Origin: Mangrovibacter phragmitis
Lineage (GTDB): Bacteria > Pseudomonadota > Gammaproteobacteria > Enterobacterales > Enterobacteriaceae
Direction: 5' to 3'
NCBI RefSeq assembly: GCF_001655675.1
Contig: NZ_LYRP01000005.1
Location: 62,001-126,000 of the forward strand
Length of the DNA: 64,000 nucleotides
Positions 26,850 to 37,136 of the stretch are shown here, piece after piece. The notes beneath the pieces were generated by a model that saw only the letters and a program-made list of their open reading frames with translations, did not search any database and was not told the DNA's origin. Positions within the stretch are counted from its first letter, which is position 1, and each line of letters starts with the position of its first letter. The translations under genes and the position numbers were made by a program.

Positions 26850-27929
26850 ATGAAAAAGAGCACTTTGGCATTAATGATGATGGGTGTAATGACTGCTTCC
26901 GCTTCTCACGCAGCAGAGGTTTTCAACAAAGATGGTAATAAACTGGATTTGTACGGCAAAGTGAAAGCTGAACATTACTTCAGCGACGATTCCAGTAAAG
27001 ACGGCGATCAAACTTACGTGCGTCTGGGCTTCAAAGGTGAAACTCAGATTAACGATCAACTGACTGGTTATGGCCGTTGGGAAGAACAGTTTGCTGGTAA
27101 CCAACCAGAAAGCACCTCCAGCCAGAAAACACGTCTGGCGTTTGCTGGCCTGAAATTCGCTCAGTATGGCTCGCTGGACTATGGCCGTAACCTGGGTGCG
27201 CTGTACGACGTAGAAGCCTGGACCGATATGTTCCCGGAATTCGGCGGTGATTCCTCCGCGAAAAGCGATAACTTTATGACCCAGCGCTCCAGCGGCCTGG
27301 CAACTTATCGCAATAACGATTTCTTCGGGATGGTTGATGGTCTGGATTTAACCCTGCAGTACCAGGGTAAAAATGACCGTAGCTCTTACAGCAAAGATAA
27401 TGGCGATGGTTTCGGCTCTGCACTGACTTATGCCATCGGCGATACTGGCCTGAGTGTTGGCGGTGCGTATACCGTTTCTAACCGTACCCTGTTGCAGAAA
27501 CAACAGGTACTGGGTACTGGCGATAAAGCAGAAGCCTGGGCAACTGGCCTGAAATATGACGCCAACAATATTTATCTGGCAGTCATGTATTCTGAAACCC
27601 GTAACATGACGCCAATCAGCGGTACGTCAGCCGCGTTTATGGGTGCAGCGAACAAAACACAGAACTTTGAAGCTGTTGCGCAGTATCAGTTTGACTTCGG
27701 CCTGCGTCCATCCATTGGTTATGTTTCCCAGAAAGGGAAAGATATCGAAGGGATTGGCAGCCAGGACCTGGTTAACTATGTAGACGTGGGCGCAACGTAC
27801 TACTTCAATAAAAACATGTCCGCGTTTGTTGATTACAAAATCAACCAGATTGATAAAAACGCGAAAACAACCGCCCTTAAAATCAGCACCGACGACATCG
27901 TGGCTGTGGGGATGACTTACCAGTTCTGA
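26850..27929 (+). CDS. phoE: Outer-membrane porin PhoE
   Basis: A 359-residue precursor with a 21-residue signal peptide cleaved after SHA, giving a mature [16 protein letters not shown] start. A 16-stranded trimeric beta-barrel porin with anion preference, made under phosphate starvation. Loop 3 (about [12 protein letters not shown]) and the C-terminal VAVGMTYQF are typical. Synteny with proB and crl and the Pho box identify it as phoE rather than ompF or ompC. AGGAAAG precedes the start; a T-rich terminator follows. Confidence 0.95.
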   Translation: MKKSTLALMMMGVMTASASHAAEVFNKDGNKLDLYGKVKAEHYFSDDSSKDGDQTYVRLGFKGETQINDQLTGYGRWEEQFAGNQPESTSSQKTRLAFAGLKFAQYGSLDYGRNLGALYDVEAWTDMFPEFGGDSSAKSDNFMTQRSSGLATYRNNDFFGMVDGLDLTLQYQGKNDRSSYSKDNGDGFGSALTYAIGDTGLSVGGAYTVSNRTLLQKQQVLGTGDKAEAWATGLKYDANNIYLAVMYSETRNMTPISGTSAAFMGAANKTQNFEAVAQYQFDFGLRPSIGYVSQKGKDIEGIGSQDLVNYVDVGATYYFNKNMSAFVDYKINQIDKNAKTTALKISTDDIVAVGMTYQF

Positions 27930-27942
27930 TGGCATTAAAACA

Positions 27943-28017
27943 GCCCGCCATAAATATGGCGGGCAGCAATACCACTGCTTCCCCCCAATAGCGCCCTGCT
28001 TGCTACTGGGGTTTTTT
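27943..28017 (+). terminator. Tandem hairpins ending phoE
   Basis: A perfect hairpin GCCCGCCATA/TATGGCGGGC (27943-27964) is followed by a second stem, CCCCA (27983) with TGGGG (28007-28011), and TTTTTT. The second is a standard rho-independent terminator. Confidence 0.75.
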
Positions 28018-28028
28018 ATGGAGTGAAT

Positions 28029-28430
28029 TCAGGCAGAAAGCTGCACTGGTTTTTCGTCAAAGTCTTCGGCGGGGAGCAGTTTGATATTAAAGGAATCCAG
28101 CAGTTTGGTGAGGTTGGCATGGAAAGTGCGCAGTGTTTTCTCAATTTCCTCGTTTGTATTTTTATCTTTAACAGGAGACGGATTCCAAACGCCTTCTTTA
28201 TCAAACAAGCCAAATTGATAGGAATAGGCAAAGTGTGTCTCAAGCGCCTCTACTTGCATCCACCAGCCCCAGAACTCACGTTTTTCGGGAGCGGGCTTCA
28301 CGTTAACGCACACCGCCAGGCAATCAAAAAAGAAACGGTTCTCGTCACACTGTTCTTCACGCAAATACGGGCCAAGGGCAGCAAATTTTTTTAGCAACCG
28401 GCCCCGTGGGTGTCCACCTGGTAACGTCAT
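28029..28430 (-). CDS. crl: Sigma factor-binding protein Crl
   Basis: A 133-residue cytoplasmic protein that binds RpoS and promotes its assembly with core polymerase. It carries the conserved [20 protein letters not shown] start, [10 protein letters not shown] and [11 protein letters not shown]. Length equals E. coli Crl. It is monocistronic, converging on phoE and following frsA in the same direction. Confidence 0.97.
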   Translation of the reverse strand: MTLPGGHPRGRLLKKFAALGPYLREEQCDENRFFFDCLAVCVNVKPAPEKREFWGWWMQVEALETHFAYSYQFGLFDKEGVWNPSPVKDKNTNEEIEKTLRTFHANLTKLLDSFNIKLLPAEDFDEKPVQLSA

Positions 28431-28487
28431 TTTGGTCTCCTTTAGTCGTTTAAATGTTTTACCAAATAAACAGAATTTATCAATCCT

Positions 28488-29732
28488 TTAACCCAGACGT
28501 TTGCTGATCCAGTCGACAATATCATTCAGTGCCTTATCAAAGTTGCGATAAACCGGGTTAAAAGGTATTGCGAGCAACTTACCATCTGAAGATGACGACG
28601 CGATTAAACGCGAGTCTTCCTCCGGGCTGAACGGGTCATTATCCCAGTAGCCGGAAAGCATTGGCGTGGGGCAGCGACGCCCAAGTAAACCCTGCGTTTT
28701 CAGTGAGTAGCGATTTAACTCTGTGCTTAAAATAGAATTGGTGGCATTCATCATACCCAGGCGGCTGGCTAACACGTCAATATACATATCCGGAATATTG
28801 CGCTGGCGCTGAGGAGTGCTCAGCAGGCTGTGTACCACCGGCCCCAGGCAGGCCACAGCTTTCAGACGCGGGCTTTCCAGGTAGGCCAGGCGCACAGCCA
28901 CATTGGCACCAAAACGGAAACCAAATGCGGCAACCCGGGTGTGATCAACCCAGGGAATATTGGTGAGGTGCTGCAAAACATGCTGGTGAAGCTGGCTGGA
29001 ATCCTGGTTCAGTTTCCATTTAGATGAGAAACCAATCGAGGGCATATCAATCGTCAACATCGCAATACCGCGCGGAGCGAAGTAACGGGAGAAAAGTTGA
29101 TAGTAATCACTTTGCAGTGAATCCAGCCCGCCGCACATCAGAATTGTCGGCCAGGGGCCTTCACCTTCAGGCATATGCAAAAAGCCAGTTATCGGGCTGC
29201 CGCCCGGGATCCGAAATTCAAGCTGGCGTAATTCACCGTGCAGACGCAGAGTGGCTTCTTCGTAAGCCCGGTTAGCCAGGGTTTGCGCCTGTTCTGCCAG
29301 CTCGTCTCCCTTGAGGTGAGGATAAGCGGCAATGCTGTACAGATTTGCGGCTTTGAGCCAAAGTTTGCCTGACTGCGCGTTATTCTCTTCCTGAGTCGCC
29401 TGTTGTTGCCAGGACATCGCCTGGCGGGACCATTCGTAAATCCAGTTCCCACTGCGGTAACCAATAACGGTGTCTATCCAGTCATCTCTGGTGCGCTCAG
29501 CATCACAGACGGCGATACGGGCCTGCACTTCAATGATTTCTCGCGGGTCCACACCACGCCAAATCCACATCAGTCGGTTTATCATGCGGTACCAGTGAGG
29601 CACCGTCGACCCATCCAGAGTGGACTCAACCATGGGGGGTTTATCATTACGAGGACGTTGCACCAGAGTGGAAGTTTCCGGGTGCTTAAAACGGGGCTTA
29701 AATAACGAAACGCTGAGGTTTTCCTCTGACAT
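28488..29732 (-). CDS. frsA: FrsA (YafA), alpha/beta-hydrolase fold esterase
   Basis: A 414-residue protein known as fermentation-respiration switch protein, reported to bind unphosphorylated enzyme IIA-Glc and to have esterase activity. N-terminal [15 protein letters not shown] and alpha/beta-hydrolase parts [33 protein letters not shown] are clear. ATG 29732 gives the E. coli length. It lies between gpt and crl, with the gpt terminator just upstream. Confidence 0.96.
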   Translation of the reverse strand: MSEENLSVSLFKPRFKHPETSTLVQRPRNDKPPMVESTLDGSTVPHWYRMINRLMWIWRGVDPREIIEVQARIAVCDAERTRDDWIDTVIGYRSGNWIYEWSRQAMSWQQQATQEENNAQSGKLWLKAANLYSIAAYPHLKGDELAEQAQTLANRAYEEATLRLHGELRQLEFRIPGGSPITGFLHMPEGEGPWPTILMCGGLDSLQSDYYQLFSRYFAPRGIAMLTIDMPSIGFSSKWKLNQDSSQLHQHVLQHLTNIPWVDHTRVAAFGFRFGANVAVRLAYLESPRLKAVACLGPVVHSLLSTPQRQRNIPDMYIDVLASRLGMMNATNSILSTELNRYSLKTQGLLGRRCPTPMLSGYWDNDPFSPEEDSRLIASSSSDGKLLAIPFNPVYRNFDKALNDIVDWISKRLG

Positions 29733-29797
29733 AATGACGGCCTCCATGAACAGGTCATGTTGCCTATTGTATCTTGTCAGGCGCTAAAAAAAACAAA

Positions 29798-29814
29798 CGC
29801 CCGACAAACGGGCG
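29798..29814 (-). terminator. gpt terminator
   Basis: CGCCCG/CGGGCG hairpin with a five-base loop; on the minus strand it is followed by TTTGTTTTTTTT. It lies 30 bases after the gpt stop. Confidence 0.85.
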
Positions 29815-29843
29815 CGTGTTTTTACCAAACTGATGAGGCTGAA

Positions 29844-30302
29844 TTAACGGCCAGCTAACGGCGGTACGAAGACAACGCCCATATCCCACGGCTGTTCAAT
29901 CCAGGTATTTTGTGGAATATCAATTTCATAATCATCAACCAGCGGTTTGCCCGCAGGTTTGGCAAAAATAGTAACAAAATGTGCTTTCGGGTACATTTCG
30001 CGAATCGCAACCGCAGTGCCACCGGTATCAACCAGGTCGTCGATAACGATGAAGCCTTCGCCATCGCCTTCTGCGCGTTTCAGTACTTTCATTTCACGCT
30101 GGTTGTCATGGTCATAACTGGAGATACACACGGTATCAACATGGCGAATGCCCAGTTCACGGGCCAGCAGCGCACCTGGCACCAGGCCCCCACGGCTCAC
30201 AGCAATAATGCCTTTCCACTGTTCAGCAGGCAGCAGGCGGCTTGCCAGTTTCCGTGCGTGAATCTGCAGCATGTCCCAGGTGACAACGTATTTTTCGCTC
30301 AT
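29844..30302 (-). CDS. gpt: Xanthine-guanine phosphoribosyltransferase
   Basis: A 152-residue purine salvage enzyme that attaches ribose phosphate from PRPP to xanthine, guanine or hypoxanthine. The PRPP loop is [14 protein letters not shown], the purine-side segment [12 protein letters not shown], and ISRGGL matches the family. Length equals E. coli Gpt. It is divergent from pepD. In this genome it competes for the bases that the hpx cluster would degrade. Confidence 0.97.
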   Translation of the reverse strand: MSEKYVVTWDMLQIHARKLASRLLPAEQWKGIIAVSRGGLVPGALLARELGIRHVDTVCISSYDHDNQREMKVLKRAEGDGEGFIVIDDLVDTGGTAVAIREMYPKAHFVTIFAKPAGKPLVDDYEIDIPQNTWIEQPWDMGVVFVPPLAGR

Positions 30303-30569
30303 GTGAATGTCCCGGCCAGTAAAAACGGCTTAAAAAGTGTTCAGGGGAAAATTGGGTTGCGCGAGATTATAGAGATCTGGCGCACTAAAAACCAGTGTTG
30401 CGCAAAGCTGCGCAGTTTTTTGTGCCCGGAAACACCCCCACCCGGATAATATAATGGTATTCTCACGCCAACGTGCAAGGATCGGTTACCCGCAAGTTAC
30501 CGGTTCTTTTTATTTGCTTAACCCGGGCTGCCAGCACTGACTGGCAACTCGCTGTCAAGGAGACTCGTC

Positions 30570-32027
30570 GTGTCTGAACTGTCCCAGTTATCTCCCCAAC
30601 CTTTGTGGGATATTTTCGCGAAAATTTGTTCTATCCCTCACCCTTCTTATCATGAAGAACAGTTGGCTGAACACATCCTGTCCTGGGCAAAAGACAAAGG
30701 CCTGCACGCAGAGCGTGATCAGGTTGGGAATATTTTGTTGCGTAAACCTGCCACCAAAGGTATGGAAAACCGCAAACCTGTTGCATTACAGGCTCATCTG
30801 GATATGGTGCCGCAGAAAAACAACGACACCGTTCATGATTTCACTAAAGACCCGATTCAGCCCTGGATTGATGGCGAATGGGTAAAAGCCCGTGGCACTA
30901 CGCTCGGCGCGGATAACGGTATCGGTATGGCTTCAGCTCTGGCGGTTCTGGCTGACGACAGCGTTGAGCACGGCCCGTTGGAAGTGCTGCTGACCATGAC
31001 AGAAGAAGCCGGTATGGATGGCGCCTTTGGTCTGCAATCTGGCTGGTTGCAGGCTGATATTCTGATCAACACCGATTCCGAAGAAGAAGGCGAGATTTAT
31101 ATGGGTTGCGCCGGTGGGATTGATTTTATCACCACGCTGCCATTAAGCCGTGAAGCCATTCCTGCTGGCTATCAGGCGTTTAATCTGGTGCTTAAAGGTC
31201 TGAAAGGCGGCCACTCCGGTGGTGAGATCCATGTGGGTTTGGGTAACGCAAACAAATTGCTGGCGCGCTTCCTGAGCGATAACGCACGTAATCTGGGGCT
31301 TCGCCTGGTGGAATTCAGCGGCGGCACGTTGCGCAACGCTATCCCGCGTGAAGCTTTCTCCGTCGTTGCGGTTGCAGAGGAGCAGGTGGCGGCATTCAAA
31401 CAACAGGTTGAGTCTTACCTTGCCACACTGAAAAATGAGCTGGCTGCTGTTGAGAAAAACCTCACTATTCTGCTTGAGCCGGTTACCACGACTAACGCCG
31501 CTCTCACTCGTGAAAGCCAGGACAAGTTCATCAGCCTGCTGAATGCCACACCGAATGGTGTTATCCGCAATTCAGATGCCGTTAAAGGCGTGGTTGAAAC
31601 CTCCCTGAATGTCGGTGTCGTTACGATGGAGCAGAATAAAGCAGAAATTATTTGCCTGATTCGCTCACTGATCGACAGCGGGAAAGATTACGTTGTCAGC
31701 ATGCTGACTTCCCTGGGCGAATTAGCCGGCGCAGATGTTGTCGCCAAAGGTAGTTACCCTGGCTGGCAGCCAGATGCCAATTCACCGGTGATGCATCTGG
31801 TGCGGGAAACTTACCAGCGCCTGTTCAACAAAACGCCAAATATCATGGTGATTCACGCAGGCCTGGAATGCGGGTTGTTCAAAAAACCTTACCCGGACAT
31901 GGACATGGTTTCTATTGGGCCAACCATCACCGGGCCACACTCACCCGATGAGCAAGTGCATATCGAAAGTGTAGGCCAGTACTGGGTGCTGCTGACCGAG
32001 TTGCTGAAATCAATCCCGGCTAAATAA
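30570..32027 (+). CDS. pepD: Cytosol non-specific dipeptidase (aminoacyl-histidine dipeptidase)
   Basis: A 485-residue M20-family metallopeptidase that cleaves many unblocked dipeptides, including carnosine. It uses GTG 30570 as start, as in E. coli, with GGAG upstream. Zinc-site segments are ALQAHLDMVP (His), LGADNGIGMA (Asp), MTEEAGMDGAFG (Glu) and NTDSEEEG; the lid domain is intact. Transcription ends at a cluster of hairpins. Confidence 0.97.
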   Translation: MSELSQLSPQPLWDIFAKICSIPHPSYHEEQLAEHILSWAKDKGLHAERDQVGNILLRKPATKGMENRKPVALQAHLDMVPQKNNDTVHDFTKDPIQPWIDGEWVKARGTTLGADNGIGMASALAVLADDSVEHGPLEVLLTMTEEAGMDGAFGLQSGWLQADILINTDSEEEGEIYMGCAGGIDFITTLPLSREAIPAGYQAFNLVLKGLKGGHSGGEIHVGLGNANKLLARFLSDNARNLGLRLVEFSGGTLRNAIPREAFSVVAVAEEQVAAFKQQVESYLATLKNELAAVEKNLTILLEPVTTTNAALTRESQDKFISLLNATPNGVIRNSDAVKGVVETSLNVGVVTMEQNKAEIICLIRSLIDSGKDYVVSMLTSLGELAGADVVAKGSYPGWQPDANSPVMHLVRETYQRLFNKTPNIMVIHAGLECGLFKKPYPDMDMVSIGPTITGPHSPDEQVHIESVGQYWVLLTELLKSIPAK

Positions 32028-32033
32028 ACCCTC

Positions 32034-32057
32034 AACGCCCTGCTAACACAGGGCGTT
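32034..32057. terminator. pepD hairpin, first copy
   Basis: AACGCCCTG and CAGGGCGTT around CTAACA, directly after the pepD stop. The same 24 bases, preceded by ACTC/CCTC-type context, recur at 32198-32221. This copy lacks a T run. Confidence 0.7.
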
Positions 32058-32067
32058 CAGATTGATG

Positions 32068-32136
32068 AAAAAGAAGGAAAAAGCGTGGTTTTTCCTTCTT
32101 TTTGGTTAGCAGCCGAAAATCAATGAATTGATTTTC
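32068..32136. repeat. Two perfect hairpins between the duplicated terminator copies
   Basis: AAAAAGAAGGAAAAA (32068-32082) pairs with its 15-base complement at 32089-32103. Then GAAAATCAAT and ATTGATTTTC (32115-32136) form a second palindrome with a two-base centre. No coding potential. Confidence 0.75.
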
Positions 32137-32197
32137 CTGGTTTTTATTGGGTGACATCCTCTCGTTCTGTGCGGACATGAGGTGAGTTATCAGACTC

Positions 32198-32226
32198 AAC
32201 GCCCTGCTAACACAGGGCGTTTTTTG
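32198..32226 (+). terminator. pepD terminator, second copy
   Basis: The same AACGCCCTG/CAGGGCGTT hairpin as at 32034, here followed by TTTTT, a functional rho-independent terminator. It lies between the convergent pepD and dinB genes. Confidence 0.85.
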
Positions 32227-32275
32227 TGCCATAGCCAACCAACTTTACCGGCATGGTGTTCTGATGCTGAAGCAG

Positions 32276-33331
32276 TTACAGCCCCAGTACTAACTGGCGT
32301 TCCAGTTGCGGGTCCAGTAATGTTACATGCAACCCCACCAGCCGTACTCCCCGCCCACCACGGCGGCTTTCCCAGGTTTTGCGCGCGGTATCCAGTAAGT
32401 CTGTTTTATTCAGGCTCGGCCAGATATGTTCCTGAGTGGTTAACTGAAAATCATCAAACTTCAGTTTGATGCCCTGGCGGGCTATGCGCAGGTCAGGTTT
32501 TACTTTTGCCAGACGGCGTTCCAGTTCAGGATAGAGCTGTTCAATAATGTCAGCACAGGCCTGCCAGTCATGAATATCTTCTGCCAGCGTGCGCTCCACA
32601 CCTACCGATTTACGCTGCCTGTCGTTACTGATGGCGCGCTCATCAATTCCGTGGCTGCGTTCCCACAAAACCCGGCCGAACTTCCCAAAACGGCGTAACA
32701 GTAGTGCAAGGTCACTCTGCTGAACGTCCGCACAGGTGAGTAAGCCCATACTTTCCAGTTTCCCGGCAGTAACTTTACCCACGCCGGGGATTTTCCCCAG
32801 CTTAAGGGTTGCGAGGAATTCAGGTACCTGCCGGGGAGTTATCACATACTGCCCATTGGGTTTATTGAGGTCTGAGGCTATTTTTGCCAGAAATTTAACC
32901 GGAGCCACACCAGCAGAAGCGGTTAGCTGAAGCTCATTAAAAATCGTCTGGCGGATTTCCTGAGCAATCAAGGTTGCTGACCCCTGGCAGAGGGTGCTGT
33001 CCGTCACATCCAGATAGGCTTCATCTAATGAAAGGGGTTCTATGAGGCTGGTATAACGAGAGAAAATCGACTGAATATGCCGTGATGCTTCTTTATACGC
33101 CTCAAAACGCCCGGGTAATAATGTAAGTTGGGGGCACAGCTTCAGTGCGGTAGCCGTTGGCATAGCACTACGCACACCGAATTTACGCGCAACGTAATTC
33201 GCGGTGCTGATAACGCCACGTCTTTCCCGGCTGCCCCCTATTGCCAGGGGAATATCGCGCAGTGCCGGGTTATCGCGCATTTCGACGGCTGCAAAAAAGC
33301 AGTCCATATCGACATGTATTATTTTACGCAT
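32276..33331 (-). CDS. dinB: DNA polymerase IV
   Basis: A 351-residue Y-family translesion polymerase. The catalytic residues are in [12 protein letters not shown] near the start and [10 protein letters not shown] (Asp-Glu pair); helix-hairpin-helix [14 protein letters not shown] and little-finger domain follow. The C-terminus QLVLGL fits the beta-clamp binding motif. ATG 33331 follows GGAGGGGG. A LexA box 15 bases further up puts it in the SOS regulon. Unlike in E. coli, yafNOP does not follow. Confidence 0.97.
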   Translation of the reverse strand: MRKIIHVDMDCFFAAVEMRDNPALRDIPLAIGGSRERRGVISTANYVARKFGVRSAMPTATALKLCPQLTLLPGRFEAYKEASRHIQSIFSRYTSLIEPLSLDEAYLDVTDSTLCQGSATLIAQEIRQTIFNELQLTASAGVAPVKFLAKIASDLNKPNGQYVITPRQVPEFLATLKLGKIPGVGKVTAGKLESMGLLTCADVQQSDLALLLRRFGKFGRVLWERSHGIDERAISNDRQRKSVGVERTLAEDIHDWQACADIIEQLYPELERRLAKVKPDLRIARQGIKLKFDDFQLTTQEHIWPSLNKTDLLDTARKTWESRRGGRGVRLVGLHVTLLDPQLERQLVLGL

Positions 33332-33345
33332 TCCCCCTCCAATCA

Positions 33346-33361
33346 CTGTGTAAATATACAG
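33346..33361 (-). promoter_or_regulatory. LexA box of dinB
   Basis: CTGTGTAAATATACAG is a full CTGT-N8-ACAG SOS box, 14 bases before the dinB start codon. Confidence 0.92.
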
Positions 33362-33588
33362 CATGTTTATTGGCAGTGAGAAGTGTAATAGTGATTTTCT
33401 TACCAGATGGGGTGAGAAAGAGTAAGTCAGTGCTTACTCTTCAGTAATAAAGCCGTTAAGCCCAGGAAGGCTTCAAAGAGAAGTCAAGTAAAAGGACTAA
33501 GACCAAAGATATCAGGTGAAGGATTCAGGTTCAGGCCAGGATAAAACCAGCCAGAAAAACCGGGCTCAGAACAGCAGTGATACATGCT

Positions 33589-33620
33589 ACTTACCTGCCC
33601 GGCTGAGCGGGCAGGTAAGT
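33589..33620. repeat. Perfect 13-bp hairpin downstream of nqrM
   Basis: ACTTACCTGCCCG and CGGGCAGGTAAGT enclose GCTGAG. It lies 13 bases after the nqrM stop and probably ends or protects the nqr transcript, although no T run follows. The rest of 33362-33632 has no gene; in particular no apbE remnant. Confidence 0.7.
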
Positions 33621-33632
33621 AAAGGCTTACTT

Positions 33633-33857
33633 TTAGAGAATACGTGCTTTCTCGCGTTGTGCTGCCCGGGCTTCTTCAGCCATACGCTTTTTACGCGCAT
33701 CACAAGGTTCCGGGCAGTTACACACTTTTTCCAGCCCCAACGTTGTTATGCCACCGCAACTCCCCTGGATTGCCTTGCGCTTAAACAACCAGCCAAGAGA
33801 CATACCCAGAATAACCAGTAAAAAAATGGCAAATGTGGCTACAAAAACAGTGAGCAC
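33633..33857 (-). CDS. nqrM: Na+-NQR maturation protein NqrM
   Basis: A 74-residue membrane-anchored protein (DUF539). One N-terminal helix (VFVATFAIFLLVILGMSLGWLF) is followed by Cys-containing GSCGGITTLG and CNCPEPCDARKKR. NqrM is required to assemble the iron centre of NQR. It starts with GTG, preceded by GGGGAAG, 14 bases after nqrF. In most relatives apbE lies between nqrF and nqrM; it is absent here. Confidence 0.92.
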   Translation of the reverse strand: MLTVFVATFAIFLLVILGMSLGWLFKRKAIQGSCGGITTLGLEKVCNCPEPCDARKKRMAEEARAAQREKARIL

Positions 33858-33871
33858 TTTTCTTCCCCTTA

Positions 33872-35095
33872 TCAGCCGCCGAAGTCATCCAGCATGATGT
33901 TTTCGTCTTCCACACCCAGTTCTTTCAGCATACGAATGACAGAAGCATTCATTACTGGTGGCCCACACATGTAAAACTCGCAGTCTTCAGGCGCTTCGTG
34001 ATCCCGCAGGTAGTTTTCATAAAGAACATTGTGGATAAACCCGGTGTACCCTGTCCAGTTGTCCTCTGGCAGCGGTTCAGACAACGCAACATGGAAAGTG
34101 AAATTCGGGTTATCCCGTGCCAGTTGTTCAAACTCGTCCTGGTAGAACATCTCACGCATGGAGCGCGCACCGTACCAGAAGCTGATTTTACGCTTGCTGC
34201 TGAGGCGTTTTAACTGGTCGAAAATATGAGAACGCATTGGCGCCATTCCCGCACCACCACCCACAAATACCATTTCCGCATCGGTTTCTTTGGCGAAAAA
34301 CTCCCCAAATGGCCCGGAAATCGTCACTTTATCGCCAGGCTTAAGTGACCAGATATACGAAGACATAATGCCCGGTGGGAGATCAGGTTTTGCTGGCGGC
34401 GGCGTGGCAATACGCACATTCAGCATGATAATGCCTTTTTCATCCGGATAGTTCGCCATGGAATAAGCACGAACACAGGGTTCTTTCACTACAGAGCGGT
34501 AACGGAATAAATTGAATTTATCCCAGTCGCTACGGTATTTTTCTGGTACATCGAAATCGCTATACGCCACTTCATGCGGGTCACACTCAATCTGAATATA
34601 ACCGCCAGCCCGAAACGGTACATCTTCACCGTCCGGAATCCGTAACTTCAGCTCTTTAATGAAAGTGGCTTTGTTATCGTTAGAGATAACTTCGCATTCC
34701 CATTTTTTGACCCCGAAAATTTCCTCCGGAAGCTCAATTTGCATATCCTGCTTTACTGCAACCTGGCAGGCCAGGCGGCAACCTTCGCGGGCTTCACGTT
34801 TTGATATGTGGGAAAGCTCAGTAGGCAGAATATCGCCCCCACCTTGCTTAATTTTCACCCGGCACTGGCCACAGGAACCACCGCCACCACAGGCAGATGA
34901 AACAAAAATGCCCTGCCCGGATAACGTATTCAGCAGTTTGTCGCCAGCTGACGCGCGAAACTGTTTGTCAGCATCGCCATTTACTTCAATCAGAACATCA
35001 CCAGAGTTGACCAACTTTGATTTTGCAAAAAGAATCAACAGCGCCAGCGCCAGGACAATCAGCGTAAACATCACTACGCCAAGAATAATTTCCAT
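33872..35095 (-). CDS. nqrF: Na+-translocating NADH:quinone reductase subunit F
   Basis: A 407-residue NADH-oxidising subunit. One N-terminal membrane helix, a 2Fe-2S ferredoxin domain with Cys in [13 protein letters not shown] and a later Cys in RLACQV, an FAD domain with RAYSMANYP, and an NADH domain ([14 protein letters not shown]). C-terminal DFGG is typical. Electrons pass from NADH through FAD and the 2Fe-2S cluster into the membrane subunits. It lies 12 bases behind nqrE. Confidence 0.97.
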   Translation of the reverse strand: MEIILGVVMFTLIVLALALLILFAKSKLVNSGDVLIEVNGDADKQFRASAGDKLLNTLSGQGIFVSSACGGGGSCGQCRVKIKQGGGDILPTELSHISKREAREGCRLACQVAVKQDMQIELPEEIFGVKKWECEVISNDNKATFIKELKLRIPDGEDVPFRAGGYIQIECDPHEVAYSDFDVPEKYRSDWDKFNLFRYRSVVKEPCVRAYSMANYPDEKGIIMLNVRIATPPPAKPDLPPGIMSSYIWSLKPGDKVTISGPFGEFFAKETDAEMVFVGGGAGMAPMRSHIFDQLKRLSSKRKISFWYGARSMREMFYQDEFEQLARDNPNFTFHVALSEPLPEDNWTGYTGFIHNVLYENYLRDHEAPEDCEFYMCGPPVMNASVIRMLKELGVEDENIMLDDFGG

Positions 35096-35107
35096 ACATT
35101 TCCGCCC

Positions 35108-35704
35108 TTATAGCTGCACACCAGAGAAAGACATAAAGCCCAGTGCCATTAACCCGGTGGTGATAAAGGTAATGCCCAGACCACGCAACCCTGCGGGTAC
35201 ATTGGCATACTTCATTTTTTCACGAATACCTGCCAAAGCAACAATCGCCAGCATCCAGCCCACACCTGAACCAATGCCATAAACAATCGATTCACCAAAG
35301 TTGTAATCACGCTGCACCATGAACGAAACCCCACCGAAAATAGCGCAGTTCACCGTAATTAATGGCAGGAAGATCCCCAGCGCGTTATAGAGCGCAGGGA
35401 AAAAGCGATCCAGGATCATCTCCAGAATCTGCACCAGTGCCGCGATCACCCCAATAAAAGTAATGAAGTTCAGGAAGCTGAGATCCACGCCACTGACCAG
35501 CGCACCATCACGCAGAACCAGGTTGTAGACCAGATTATTCACGGGTACAGAAATGCCCAGCACCACCGTAACGGCAATGCCCAGGCCAAATGCCGTGGAG
35601 ACTTTTTTGGATACAGCCAGGAAGGTGCACATGCCAAGGAAGAAGGCTAACGCCATGTTCTCCACAAAAACAGCGCGGACAAACAAGCTAATATAGTGAG
35701 CCAT
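35108..35704 (-). CDS. nqrE: Na+-NQR subunit E
   Basis: A 198-residue polytopic membrane subunit with six helices. Together with NqrD it holds the intramembrane iron centre; Cys in MCTFLAVS and in VNCAIFGG are the conserved ligands. Six bases separate it from nqrD. Part of nqrABCDEF-nqrM. Confidence 0.97.
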   Translation of the reverse strand: MAHYISLFVRAVFVENMALAFFLGMCTFLAVSKKVSTAFGLGIAVTVVLGISVPVNNLVYNLVLRDGALVSGVDLSFLNFITFIGVIAALVQILEMILDRFFPALYNALGIFLPLITVNCAIFGGVSFMVQRDYNFGESIVYGIGSGVGWMLAIVALAGIREKMKYANVPAGLRGLGITFITTGLMALGFMSFSGVQL

Positions 35705-35710
35705 TGGCGG

Positions 35711-36349
35711 TTACTCCTTTTCCTGCTGAGCGGGTTTGAGGGTGCGAATTCCCCAAATCAGCAGGCCAATGATGAAAAACGCACTGGGTGCGAGCAAAAA
35801 CATGCCATTTGGTTGGTACCAGCCACCGTTTTGTACGGTTTGCAGCACAGTGACACCAAACAGTTTCCCGCTGCCAATCAGTTCACGTAAAAAACCAACG
35901 ATAATCAGAATGACACCGTAACCCAGGCCATTACCGATACCGTCCATAAAGCTTGCCAGTGGCGGGGATTTCATTGCATAGGCTTCAGCACGCCCCATCA
36001 CAATACAGTTCGTGATAATCAGGCCGACGAATACTGATAACTGCTTGGAAATTTCGTAAGCGAAAGCCCTGAGCAACTGGTCCACGACAATCACCAGTGA
36101 TGCAATAATTGCCATCTGCACTATGATACGCACACTGTTAGGAATATGGTGGCGAATCATGGAGATAAACATACTGGAAAACGCCGTAACCAGCGTTACT
36201 GCCAGCGTCATCACAAACGCCGTTTCCAGTTTGGTCGTAACGGCAAGCGCGGAGCAAACCCCAAGAATTTGCAAGGCAATCGGGTTGTTGTCCACTAACG
36301 GAGAAACAACTACCCGTTTAATTTCTTTCAAACCAGCAGCATCAGCCAT
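35711..36349 (-). CDS. nqrD: Na+-NQR subunit D
   Basis: A 212-residue membrane subunit, inverted-topology partner of NqrE. Conserved Cys lie in [12 protein letters not shown] and [14 protein letters not shown]. The start overlaps nqrC by eight bases, suggesting translational coupling. Confidence 0.97.
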   Translation of the reverse strand: MADAAGLKEIKRVVVSPLVDNNPIALQILGVCSALAVTTKLETAFVMTLAVTLVTAFSSMFISMIRHHIPNSVRIIVQMAIIASLVIVVDQLLRAFAYEISKQLSVFVGLIITNCIVMGRAEAYAMKSPPLASFMDGIGNGLGYGVILIIVGFLRELIGSGKLFGVTVLQTVQNGGWYQPNGMFLLAPSAFFIIGLLIWGIRTLKPAQQEKE

Positions 36350-37136
36350 TGTTCAGCCCCCCTTCCTGGACATGTTTCAGGAATGGCCCAAAACCTAATT
36401 TACCCAGCCAAAAATCGAAGGTGTGTTGCACGCCGTTTGAGGTCAGCGTTGCACCTGATAAGGCATCCACACCGTGTTTATCGCCTTGTGGCGCACCACC
36501 TTTCACTACGCGAATAGCAGGTTTACCACTATCATCAAACAGTGTTTTCCCCACCCACTTTTGCCGCCAGCTCGGGTTTTCAACTTCACCACCCAGCCCC
36601 GGAGTTTCTCCCTGGTCGTAATAGGTGATTCCCTTGACAGTACGGCCGTCGATATCCAGCGCTACAAAGGCGTACATCATGGACCACAAACCATTGCCAT
36701 ATACTGGCAACACTAATTCCTGAATTTTGTTGTCTTCGCCTTTTACCAGGTAAATTTCAACCAAATTACTGCGCCGTTTAATGCCTGCCGGATCTTGCGA
36801 AGCACTCAACGCAATACTCTGGTCGGCGGAGCGCAATGCTGCTGCCTGGTCAAATGACGCAGGATCTTTGTCTGTTAACTGGCCACTCTGCAAATCCAGC
36901 AACCGCGGTTCAATGCGCGAGCTGTAAATTTTCTTCACAGCTTCACTGCTCATGCCCGGTTTCACCAGACCTGCAACATCCAGAATATTACGTTGCTTAT
37001 CCAGCAACTTCTGTTCCTGTTGGCGCGGTTTTAACCCTACGGCAGAACCTGCCACCACAACGGAACAGGCCAGACAAAGTAGCAGCACAACCAGCAATGT
37101 CTTGCCGATGCTATCGTTACTTTTTTTCTCAGCCAC
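36342..37136 (-). CDS. nqrC: Na+-NQR subunit C (FMN subunit)
   Basis: A 264-residue subunit with an N-terminal helix and a periplasmic FMN domain. The flavinylation motif is [10 protein letters not shown], with FMN carried on the Thr of SGAT by a phosphoester bond. That bond is made by ApbE, whose gene is not in this operon. Start overlaps nqrB by eight bases. Confidence 0.97.
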   Translation of the reverse strand: MAEKKSNDSIGKTLLVVLLLCLACSVVVAGSAVGLKPRQQEQKLLDKQRNILDVAGLVKPGMSSEAVKKIYSSRIEPRLLDLQSGQLTDKDPASFDQAAALRSADQSIALSASQDPAGIKRRSNLVEIYLVKGEDNKIQELVLPVYGNGLWSMMYAFVALDIDGRTVKGITYYDQGETPGLGGEVENPSWRQKWVGKTLFDDSGKPAIRVVKGGAPQGDKHGVDALSGATLTSNGVQHTFDFWLGKLGFGPFLKHVQEGGLNNG

